The notes below the pieces were generated by a model. It ran no database searches, was not told where the DNA came from, and saw only the letters and a program-made list of their open reading frames with translations. The position numbers were made by a program, and so were the translations under genes. A DNA stretch of 8,253 bases. Origin: Desulfobulbaceae bacterium. Lineage in GTDB: Bacteria; Desulfobacterota; Desulfobulbia; Desulfobulbales; Desulfurivibrionaceae. The stretch lies in assembly GCA_003557565.1 (NCBI GenBank), contig PWOG01000058.1, forward strand, positions 1 to 8,253, written 5' to 3'. This document shows, piece after piece, positions 1 through 5,207 of the stretch; the first letter of the stretch is position 1; every line of letters begins with the position of its first letter.

Positions 1-537
1 CAGGGAAAGATCGGGTCGAAACAGGGAAAAAAGCTCGCCGGTTTCAAGCTCCAGGGCGGAACTGACCAGGCTGCCCAGGGCCGCCTGGGGTATCGCGCCG
101 CCGATGGCACCATTGCCTGCCTCGCCGGGAAACGAGCCGGCGGCCAGAGTCCGGTCCAGATGGCGGCCCATGGGCATCAACTCCGGGTCCACTCCCAGCA
201 CGGTGAAGTTGGCCTCCCGGATCTCATCGAAATAATAACCCCAGATACGGGGCACCGCCTTTTTGATGCCGAACAGCCCGCCCAGTTTGTCCCCGTAGGC
301 CAGGGGTAAGGATTCCTGGCGGCCGGCGGTGATCTTCTGAACGACGATATCCGGCGCCGGGGACAGCAGCCGCTGGGAGGTCTCGGTGAGGGCAGTGGTG
401 ACCAGATGAAACGACGAAACCAAAAAAATCACCACCGCAAACACCAGCAGCACCGCCCCGTTTTTCAGGCGCCGCCGCCACAGAGAAGAAAGGGCGAAAT
501 CAAGCAGGTTGAGCTGTTTGGCAACAAAATGTTTCAT
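1..537 (-). CDS. FtsX/MacB-type ABC transporter permease, N-terminal part
   Basis: This is the first 179 codons of an inner-membrane ABC permease; the rest lies beyond the window's left edge. Residues 1-24 are a basic amphipathic start (KHFVAKQLNLLDFALSSLWRRRLKN). A hydrophobic first membrane helix follows at about 26-46, and then an extracytoplasmic region (SPAPDIVVQKITAGRQ, later VLGVDPEL) that resembles the MacB-PCD periplasmic domain. This layout is typical of LolC/MacB/FtsX permeases, which work with a separate ATPase and act on periplasmic or membrane-bound substrates rather than importing solutes. The start codon at 537 overlaps the stop of the upstream small gene as ATGA, which implies translational coupling. 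Its partners are that small protein and, further upstream, a TlpA-NosL lipoprotein. Family assignment is fairly secure; the substrate cannot be told from the sequence, and export or metal-related remodelling is inference. Confidence 0.85.
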   Translation of the reverse strand, partial: MKHFVAKQLNLLDFALSSLWRRRLKNGAVLLVFAVVIFLVSSFHLVTTALTETSQRLLSPAPDIVVQKITAGRQESLPLAYGDKLGGLFGIKKAVPRIWGYYFDEIREANFTVLGVDPELMPMGRHLDRTLAAGSFPGEAGNGAIGGAIPQAALGSLVSSALELETGELFSLFRPDLSL

Positions 538-842
538 GGTTGACGCCGATAAGCAGGGGGCGGGGCCCAGAAAGAACCGGTGGGAAAATGTTCTATGGCC
601 CCGGGATGACTCATAAAGGGGGCCAGATGGTCACTCACCGCCGGATGACGGGTATAACGGGCCTCGGTGGCCAGACAGAGGTCGCTCAAACCCAACCCGG
701 CCACCAGGATCTCCAGTTTTGGGGCGGTGGCTTCCTGCCGGGCCGCCAGCTCAAGGCCATGGCCCAGCATCAGGCCGAAGGCCAGCAGAAAAAAAATCAG
801 CACCAGGGCAACCCCGCCAGCAGGACGCATCTTTATAAACAT
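534..842 (-). CDS. Small membrane-anchored His-rich protein, function unknown
   Basis: This 102-residue protein matches no family I recognise. Residues 1-31 form an uncleaved-looking signal anchor (basic MFIKMR, then a Leu/Phe/Gly-rich hydrophobic stretch at about 9-29), so the remainder is probably periplasmic. The soluble part carries one Cys (C56), His at 66, 72, 79 and 85, and Met77, with motifs RYTRHP, DHLAPFMSHPG and EHFPTGSFW. It ends in a proline/arginine-rich tail. These residues could bind a metal, but this is inference. The stop overlaps the permease start by ATGA, so the two are co-translated. The upstream neighbour encodes a TlpA-NosL lipoprotein. The first ATG (842) has only a weak ribosome site; Met5 (830) is an alternative start. 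Coding status is supported by the hydrophobic N-terminus, the overlap and the lack of a competing reading frame of similar quality. Confidence 0.72.
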   Translation of the reverse strand: MFIKMRPAGGVALVLIFFLLAFGLMLGHGLELAARQEATAPKLEILVAGLGLSDLCLATEARYTRHPAVSDHLAPFMSHPGAIEHFPTGSFWAPPPAYRRQP

Positions 843-882
843 ATTCGTTACCGCAAGACTAATCGTTCACCAGGGCCAACAA

Positions 883-899
883 CCTGTTAATTTAACAGG
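883..899. repeat. 17-bp perfect palindrome CCTGTTAA-T-TTAACAGG
   Basis: Two 8-nt arms (883-890 and 892-899) are perfectly complementary around a single T. It lies 40 nt upstream of the small-gene start on the minus strand and 2 nt from the large palindromic repeat at 902-1012. It has the size and symmetry of an operator for a dimeric regulator, but no regulator is identifiable here. It could also be an accessory part of the neighbouring repeat. Confidence 0.5.
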
Positions 900-901
900 C
901 T

Positions 902-1012
902 GTAACTCAAGCAGCCGTGCCGCAGATTCGGGTGAGCAGCCAGGCGCCGCGTACACAGGGTACCAAAAGCCTGGCTGATCGCCCGAAGGTGCGGTGCGGC
1001 TGCTTGGGTTAC
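902..1012 (-). repeat. 111-bp imperfect palindromic repeat, copy 1
   Basis: The two arms (about 901-945 and 969-1013) are complementary over 45 positions with about 7 mismatches, several of which can form G-U pairs in one RNA orientation. The centre carries a small GTAC...GTAC hairpin (951-963). Read on the minus strand it shares, in the same order, GTAA at the end, GCACCGC, GGCGATCAG, GGCT, TGTACGC, GCTCACC, CTGCGGCAC and TTAC with the element at 6375-6484. It begins one base after the TAG stop of the TlpA-NosL gene. It separates that gene from the two downstream genes. No T-run follows the hairpin on the minus strand, so it is not a classic intrinsic terminator. It encodes no protein that I can support. 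Confidence 0.85.
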
Positions 1013-1013
1013 A

Positions 1014-2096
1014 CTACATTTGGTGGCCGGAGCGCATGCTGTCAACCCGCTCGACGGTGATTTCATCAAAGGTCAGGATTTCCTCCCCCTGATGATCTTT
1101 CTTGAAGGCCTCGGCGGCCTCACGGGAGGCCAGCGGGATAAACTCGTGCCCCATGGGGCCATGCACCGAGCTGCCCACCACGAAATAGGCCTGGCGGGCC
1201 TCGATCCATTCCAGGGTATAATAGTCCCTGGCCCAGATCGCCTTGACCTCGGCATCGGTTCGGCCGTCAAACTTGGCCGGATCGAAGTAGTAGGCCAGCA
1301 GATCCTTCATGCCGTCGAAATGGTGGGCCTCTTCGCCATCCAGGTGCAACTGGCTGATCCATTCGGGGTAATTGGCGACAAACATCCCGCACACCGGGCA
1401 CCTTACCTGCCGGTCAAGCTCCTCCACCGGCGGCGGCAATTCGCCGGCGGCACTGCCGGTTTCACCGCTTTCCGCCGCAGCCCCGGTGGGGGGAGCCGCA
1501 TCGTCCCCCGCCGGCGCCCGGGAATCCGCATCGGCGGTGTCCTGGGTATCTCGGTGGAGATAATCCCCCAGCAGCCGGGTCATCACTTCTTCTCCCACGC
1601 CACCCAGGACGGCCTCTTTCAGGCGATGCTCCGGGTCAATGAACACCGCCTGGGGGTCAAGCTTGATCCGGTATTTTTCGGCAATCTGACCGTCATAGTC
1701 AATAACCACCGGAAACTCGATCTCCAGGTCGGCGATAAAACGGCGGACCATCTCCTCGTCATCATTGAGGCTGACATAAATGATCATCAGCCCCTGGTCC
1801 TTGTATTGCCGGTAATAGTCGTTGAAAATCGGGGTATCGGCCCGGCAGTATTTACAGTCCACCGACCAGAAGCGCAGCACCACCGGCCCGCCTTCCAGGT
1901 CGGCCATCCGGATGGTATCGCCATACTGATCGGTGGCGGTGAAATCCGGAGCCCGATCGCCCAGTTGCAGCCGCCGCTCATCATCACCGCAGGCAGCCAC
2001 CAGCAGCAGCGACAAAACCAGCAGCAGGGCCAGCAGCCGCCACCGCCCGCCAGCCACCTTCGATTTTTCGATATTACAACCGGGTTGCAGTGTCAT
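1014..2096 (-). CDS. TlpA-like thioredoxin / NosL fusion lipoprotein
   Basis: This 360-residue lipoprotein starts with a basic and then Leu-rich signal peptide ending in a lipobox with Cys36 (LLVAAC). Residues about 43-180 are a TlpA/AhpC-type thioredoxin fold (LGDRAPDF; WSVDCKYC with redox cysteines 81 and 84; a cis-Pro region near DPQAVF). Residues about 183-222 are an Ala/Pro/Gly/Asp-rich linker. Residues about 228-350 are a NosL domain (CPVCGM at 233-238; HHFDGMKDLLAYYFDP; HGPMGHEFIPL). NosL proteins are copper-binding lipoproteins known from nitrous oxide reductase maturation; TlpA proteins reduce disulfides, including in copper-site assembly. The fusion therefore suggests thiol-dependent metal delivery in the periplasm, but no nosZ is visible. 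The start at 2096 is preceded by GGAGG ten bases upstream; a GTG at 2099 is equally possible. The frame stays open to 2264, but that extension would bury the signal peptide. Confidence 0.9.
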   Translation of the reverse strand: MTLQPGCNIEKSKVAGGRWRLLALLLVLSLLLVAACGDDERRLQLGDRAPDFTATDQYGDTIRMADLEGGPVVLRFWSVDCKYCRADTPIFNDYYRQYKDQGLMIIYVSLNDDEEMVRRFIADLEIEFPVVIDYDGQIAEKYRIKLDPQAVFIDPEHRLKEAVLGGVGEEVMTRLLGDYLHRDTQDTADADSRAPAGDDAAPPTGAAAESGETGSAAGELPPPVEELDRQVRCPVCGMFVANYPEWISQLHLDGEEAHHFDGMKDLLAYYFDPAKFDGRTDAEVKAIWARDYYTLEWIEARQAYFVVGSSVHGPMGHEFIPLASREAAEAFKKDHQGEEILTFDEITVERVDSMRSGHQM

Positions 2097-2282
2097 CACA
2101 ACAAAACCTCCATACCAAGATCTGAATATTTGATGGACTCGCAAAACCAGGAGATTAACCAAAAGCGCCGGTTGTTTCCAGAAAAATAATTGTTCCGCCT
2201 GCTCGCGGGCAACTATACCGGCTTTTCTCTGTCTAGTGTTCCCTGGTCCGGAGCTGTGAATCATCGCAGGGAGGTTTTATCC

Positions 2283-2311
2283 TTGACACGGAACGCCACT
2301 TTTCTTATAAA
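2283..2311 (+). promoter_or_regulatory. Sigma70-type promoter of the tRNA-Gln gene
   Basis: TTGACA (2283-2288) is separated by 17 nt from TATAAA (2306-2311), close to the consensus. Transcription should begin near 2318, about 16 nt before the mature tRNA. Confidence 0.85.
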
Positions 2312-2333
2312 GACTTTTTTCAATACTCACCAA

Positions 2334-2407
2334 TGGGGGATCGTCTAATGGTAGGACAGCAGACTCTGACTCTGCCAGTCGGGGTTCGAATCCCTGTCCC
2401 CCAGCCA
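2334..2407 (+). tRNA. tRNA-Gln (anticodon CTG)
   Basis: The 74-nt gene folds as a full cloverleaf. The acceptor stem pairs TGGGGGA (2334-2340) with TCCCCCA (2397-2403), followed by discriminator G and an encoded CCA (2405-2407). The anticodon stem GCAGA/TCTGC holds the loop CTCTGAC, giving anticodon CTG, which reads CAG glutamine codons. The T-arm contains GGTTCGAATCC. A weak U1-A72 pair and G73 are the usual identity features of glutamine tRNA. It stands alone, with its own promoter and terminator. Confidence 0.97.
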
Positions 2408-2416
2408 GTTATCAGC

Positions 2417-2451
2417 AAGGGGTCGCGGTTTTTAATCGCCACCCCTTTTTT
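2417..2451 (+). terminator. Intrinsic terminator of tRNA-Gln
   Basis: AAGGGGTCGCG (2417-2427) pairs with CGCCACCCCTT at 10 of 11 positions, and the stem runs directly into six T residues (2446-2451). It starts 10 nt after the tRNA CCA end and closes a single-gene transcription unit. Confidence 0.9.
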
Positions 2452-2475
2452 GTGTTTTTATTCTCCTTACCGCCC

Positions 2476-2505
2476 TTGACCGCCACCCCGCAACCCCGTT
2501 ATATT
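2476..2505 (+). promoter_or_regulatory. Likely promoter of the epimerase-transpeptidase operon
   Basis: TTGACC (2476-2481) and TATATT (2500-2505) are 18 nt apart. The predicted start near 2512 gives a leader of about 100 nt before the ATG at 2614. No riboswitch-like fold is recognisable in that leader, only a short TAACC...GGTTA inverted pair. Confidence 0.6.
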
Positions 2506-2613
2506 GGGATATTCCAGGTGTTCAGGATTTGCGGAACCGGAAGTTAACCGCCTTTAACCAGAGGGTTACCCCCTTTTCTTGCGTACCCGCTTAGTTATCG
2601 CCAAGGCATTATC

Positions 2614-3534
2614 ATGAAAATCTTTCTGGCCGGAGCCACCGGTTTTATTGGCCATGCTCTGCTTTATCGTCTGCTTGAGGGAAAGCACCAGCTGCTGGTT
2701 TTGGTACGTAATCCCCAAAAAGCACAGCGGCTGCCGGACGCCGTCAAGACGGTCCACGGTGATCCCACCCGCCCTGGAAAATGGCAGGAAGAAGCCGCTT
2801 CGGCCGATGTGATCATCAACCTCACCGGTTCCAGTATTTTTACCCGTTGGACCCCTCGGGCCAAACAGCAGATCATGGACAGCCGGGTATTGTCCACCCG
2901 CCATCTGGTGGACGCCATGCTGACCGCCGCCTCGCCCATGACCCTGATTAACGCCAGCGGCGTCAACTATTACGGGATGGATGACGAGGCAATTAAATCG
3001 GAAGAGTCCGGACCAGGTGACGATTTTCTGGCCCGGGTATGCCAGGCCTGGGAAAACGAAGCCTTCCGTGCCGCCGAACATGGACACCGGGTGGTCACCA
3101 CCCGTCAGGCCGTGGTTCTGGGCAGCGGTGGTGGAGCCCTGGCCCAGATGCTGCCCCCCTTCAGGCTGGGACTCGGTGGCCGGCTTGGGCATGGCCGGCA
3201 ACCTTTCCCCTGGATTCACCAGGATGATCTTACCTCGATTTTCGCCTATATCTGCAACAACCCTGATATATCCGGGCCGGTAAACTGCGCCGCCCCGCAA
3301 ATCATCACCAACGCCGAATTTACCAGGTCCCTGGGTAAGGCATTAAGGCGCCCCACCCTGCTGCCGGCGCCGGGATTCATCATCCGCCTGCTGCTGGGCG
3401 AAATGAGTTCTCTGCTGCTCGACGGCACCCGGGTTACCCCGGCTGTCCTTGAAAAACATGGCTTTAAATTCCGCTTTCCAGACATCGACCAGGCACTGAC
3501 AAACCTGCTGACCACCCATAACCGGAAAAGATAA
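2614..3534 (+). CDS. TIGR01777 family NAD(P)-dependent epimerase/oxidoreductase (YfcH-like)
   Basis: This 306-residue protein, about the usual length for the family, is an extended short-chain dehydrogenase/reductase. The nucleotide-binding motif GATGFIG is at residues 7-13. It is followed by NLTGSSI (69-75), SRVLSTRHLVDAM (90-102), the NASGVNYYG block with the active-site Tyr region (113-121), RQAVVLGSGGGAL (164-176) and WIHQDDL (200-206). The C-terminal segment (about 258-296, LLGEMSSLLLDGTRVTPAVL and GFKFRFP) matches the DUF1731 extension that defines the YfcH/TIGR01777 group. The substrate is unknown for the family. It probably acts in the cytoplasm, since no signal peptide is seen. The ribosome site is weak (AAGG about 9 nt before the ATG). 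The stop is 5 nt before the L,D-transpeptidase start, so the two genes form an operon, although no shared pathway is obvious. Confidence 0.9.
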   Translation: MKIFLAGATGFIGHALLYRLLEGKHQLLVLVRNPQKAQRLPDAVKTVHGDPTRPGKWQEEAASADVIINLTGSSIFTRWTPRAKQQIMDSRVLSTRHLVDAMLTAASPMTLINASGVNYYGMDDEAIKSEESGPGDDFLARVCQAWENEAFRAAEHGHRVVTTRQAVVLGSGGGALAQMLPPFRLGLGGRLGHGRQPFPWIHQDDLTSIFAYICNNPDISGPVNCAAPQIITNAEFTRSLGKALRRPTLLPAPGFIIRLLLGEMSSLLLDGTRVTPAVLEKHGFKFRFPDIDQALTNLLTTHNRKR

Positions 3535-3539
3535 TCAAC

Positions 3540-4523
3540 ATGGCGAAATTACTTACCACTTTCACCTGTCTCACCTTGATCCTCGGTTTCAGCTCCCTGG
3601 CCGGAGCCGCCAAAGAAGTCGAAACCGAACGCTCGGCTGACATACCTTCCCGGGTTTCGGTGGCCGCCACTCAAACCTATGATCCGGACAAGTGGACGGT
3701 GGTGGGCTCCATACGAGAACATCGGGTTCAGGGACGGGAATCACTGCTGGAAATCGCCCGGGACCACAGCCTGGGTTACCGGGAAATCACCATGGTCAAC
3801 CCGGACCTTAGTCCGTTCCTGCCGGGAGACGGCACCCCGGTACTGCTGCCCACCGCCCAAATCCTGCCGCCAATCCCTTTTGACCACGGAATAGTGATGA
3901 ATTTGGTGGAAAAACGACTTTATTATTTTTATACAAGAAACGGTGAAAAGCTGGTTATCTCTTTTCCCGTCGGCATTGGCGCCACCACCAACGACACCCC
4001 TTTGGGGGATTTCACCGTCACCCTGAAGCTGACCGAACCCAGTTGGACGGTCCCTGCCTCGGCCCGCGAGAAACGCCCCAACACCCCGGCAATTGTCCCT
4101 CCCGGCCCCGACAATCCCATGGGCTCCCACGCCTTGCAGCTTTCCAACGGCAGTTACTTCATCCACGGCACTAACCGGCCCTGGTCAATAGGACGCCGGG
4201 CCACTCTCGGCTGCACCAGGCTCTATCCCGAGGATATCCCGGTCCTGTTCCGCATGGCGCCATCGGGCACCCCGGTGCGGGTTATAAACCAAGCGGTTAA
4301 AGTGGGACGCCAGGAAGACAGGATTTACCTGGAAGTTCACCAAAACGAGCATGATGACAAACAATGGCGGGACTACCGGGACAAAGCAAAAGAGCTGCTG
4401 ACCGAGAAGGGATGGATCAATGATGTCGATCTCCACGAGGTAGCCGCAGTCAGTCGCCGGGGCGCCGGGATCCCCGTCCTGATCGGCAGGATATCGCAGG
4501 ATTACAGGGTATCGCAGGAATAA
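3540..4523 (+). CDS. Periplasmic L,D-transpeptidase (ErfK/YbiS-type, YkuD domain)
   Basis: The 327-residue protein has a signal peptide (1-23, ending AGA), a LysM-like peptidoglycan-binding segment at about 61-105 (RESLLEIARDHSLGYREI, MVNPDL, LPGDGTPVLLPT) and a YkuD catalytic domain at about 117-250. Catalytic-domain landmarks are TPLGDF (153-158), His209-Gly210 and the nucleophile Cys225 within TLGCTRLYPEDI. In the usual motif the residue after Ser/Thr is His (S/T-H-G-C); here it is Leu223. Variation at this site is known among ErfK-like enzymes, so activity is still expected. Such enzymes make 3-3 cross-links in peptidoglycan or attach Braun lipoprotein to it. A polar, helix-prone tail of about 75 residues (252-327) follows. 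It is transcribed with the upstream epimerase and is convergent with a gene for an Lpp-like lipoprotein ending in Lys, its likely substrate. Confidence 0.92.
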   Translation: MAKLLTTFTCLTLILGFSSLAGAAKEVETERSADIPSRVSVAATQTYDPDKWTVVGSIREHRVQGRESLLEIARDHSLGYREITMVNPDLSPFLPGDGTPVLLPTAQILPPIPFDHGIVMNLVEKRLYYFYTRNGEKLVISFPVGIGATTNDTPLGDFTVTLKLTEPSWTVPASAREKRPNTPAIVPPGPDNPMGSHALQLSNGSYFIHGTNRPWSIGRRATLGCTRLYPEDIPVLFRMAPSGTPVRVINQAVKVGRQEDRIYLEVHQNEHDDKQWRDYRDKAKELLTEKGWINDVDLHEVAAVSRRGAGIPVLIGRISQDYRVSQE

Positions 4524-4530
4524 TCGAAAC

Positions 4531-4573
4531 AAAAAAAAGGGGGCGACCTTGCCGTTTTTCGGAAGGACGCCCC
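4531..4573 (-). terminator. Intrinsic terminator of the Lpp-like gene
   Basis: On the minus strand GGGGCG (4573-4568) pairs with CGCCCC (4545-4540), with further pairing of CCTT with AAGG and CCG with CGG around an AAAAA loop. The hairpin is followed by a run of eight T. It starts 25 nt past the lipoprotein stop. On the plus strand the hairpin has no T-run, so it is directional and serves the lipoprotein gene. Confidence 0.93.
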
Positions 4574-4598
4574 GGAATCACAACTATTTAACTACTGA

Positions 4599-4895
4599 CT
4601 ACTTCATCTGCTGCAGTTCAAAAGCTTTTTCCATCTCGTCCAAGGCCTGCTCAGCGCGGGCCGCAGCTCTTTCAGCATCGGCGGCATGACGCTCGGACAT
4701 GGTGGCAATTTGCTGCAACTCGCTCCGCATCGCTGCGGTATCGCCGGACAACTCGTTGATCTGGCTTTCCAGGGCACTCAGACGGCTATCAATCTGATCA
4801 ACCCGAGCCTCGTCAACGGCATCAACCTGGTTGGTTGCACAGCCGGCAGCAAAAAGCATCAGCGTTCCGCAAACAACTCCCAAAACCTTTTTCAT
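4599..4895 (-). CDS. Lpp/OprI-like small outer-membrane lipoprotein
   Basis: The 98-residue product has a signal peptide with lipobox FAAGC (Cys19). Residues +2 and +3 are Ala and Thr, so sorting to the outer membrane is expected. Residues about 24-95 are a continuous heptad-like, Ala-rich helix (RVDQIDSRLSALESQINELS, AMRSELQ, AADAERAAARAEQALDEM), as in alanine-zipper lipoproteins Lpp and OprI; AMRSELQ recalls AMRSDVQ of E. coli Lpp. The last residue is Lys98, the position used in Lpp for covalent attachment to peptidoglycan. The mature chain (80 residues) is longer than E. coli Lpp (58). The start at 4895 has an ideal AGGAGG eight bases upstream; an in-frame ATG at 4925 lacks one. It has its own strong terminator, in keeping with an abundant product, and it converges on an L,D-transpeptidase gene. 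Attachment to the wall is inferred. Confidence 0.88.
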   Translation of the reverse strand: MKKVLGVVCGTLMLFAAGCATNQVDAVDEARVDQIDSRLSALESQINELSGDTAAMRSELQQIATMSERHAADAERAAARAEQALDEMEKAFELQQMK

Positions 4896-5049
4896 CACCT
4901 TTACCTCCTGATTACTAGTTAACAAATTAAGGCAGTCACCACACTGGAGTCCTACCGTAAAAACATCTCATCGAAAGTATCCCACAAACACAGGCTAAAA
5001 ATCAATAAAAAACAATATAAAGGCTGAAAGTTTTTTATTCACAAGCTGC

Positions 5050-5079
5050 TTGAACAAAACATCATTTATCCTGTATGTT
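5050..5079 (+). promoter_or_regulatory. Candidate leuB promoter
   Basis: TTGAAC (5050-5055) and TATGTT (5074-5079) are 18 nt apart. A start near 5086 would place the whole GC-rich fold at 5093-5168 inside the leuB leader, which is about 120 nt long. Confidence 0.5.
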
Positions 5080-5092
5080 GGCAGGCTGCTCA

Positions 5093-5168
5093 CGGGGCGC
5101 GGGGCACCCCCCCCTTGGCCTCCATCGGGAGGACTGCCGATGTTGCACAACCGTGCCCGCTGGCCCCG
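5093..5168 (+). promoter_or_regulatory. Potentially structured GC-rich leader of leuB
   Basis: CGGGGC (5093-5098) pairs with GCCCCG (5163-5168), and GGGCAC (5102-5107) pairs with GTGCCC (5153-5158). The two 6-bp helices are separated by a small 3x4 internal loop. The enclosed region has a further hairpin, either CCTCC/GGAGG or the alternative CATCGG/CCGATG, and these two exclude each other. I do not recognise a known riboswitch, T-box or leucine attenuator, and no T-run follows. It could be a cis-regulatory leader of leuB or a small RNA. The pairing is seen in the sequence; any role is inference. Confidence 0.4.
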
Positions 5169-5207
5169 CCGAATGTTAAATTTTAAACCATATATGGAGA
5201 TTGTAAA

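Larger units (their letters stand above)
4896..5207. other. Divergent intergenic region between the Lpp-like gene and leuB
   Basis: This 312-bp stretch has no supportable gene. The left part (4920-5045) is AT-rich and must hold the minus-strand promoter of the lipoprotein gene, but I find no clear -35/-10 pair with standard spacing. The right part holds the plus-strand promoter at 5050-5079, a very GC-rich foldable segment at 5093-5168 that includes a run of eight C (5107-5114), and a return to AT-rich DNA with the leuB ribosome site (GGAG, 5196-5199, eight bases before the ATG). Confidence 0.7.

Noticed and set aside
1020..2189. 389-codon open frame on the plus strand across the TlpA-NosL gene
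   Set aside because: It is antisense to a gene with clear thioredoxin and NosL motifs, and its product shows no recognisable domain. Long antisense frames are common in GC-rich coding DNA.
2097..2264. Upstream start for the TlpA-NosL protein
   Set aside because: The extended N-terminus would place about 56 residues before the lipoprotein signal peptide, and the GGAGG site directly supports a start at 2096 or 2099.
2334..2451. tRNA-Gln as an integration site for a mobile element
   Set aside because: No integrase gene is seen and I found no repeated copy of the tRNA 3' end in the window; the gene has its own normal terminator.
5086..5107. Possible third copy of the palindromic repeat in the leuB leader, from the shared GGCTGCTCAC and a later GGGCAC
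   Set aside because: Only short GC-rich matches are present, with no GTAC centre and no matching far arm, so chance is the simpler explanation.
5075..5179. 34-codon Cys-rich reading frame in the leuB leader (possible leader peptide)
   Set aside because: Its ATG lies inside the proposed -10 box, it has no ribosome site, and its two leucine codons after the start region are not clustered as in an attenuator.
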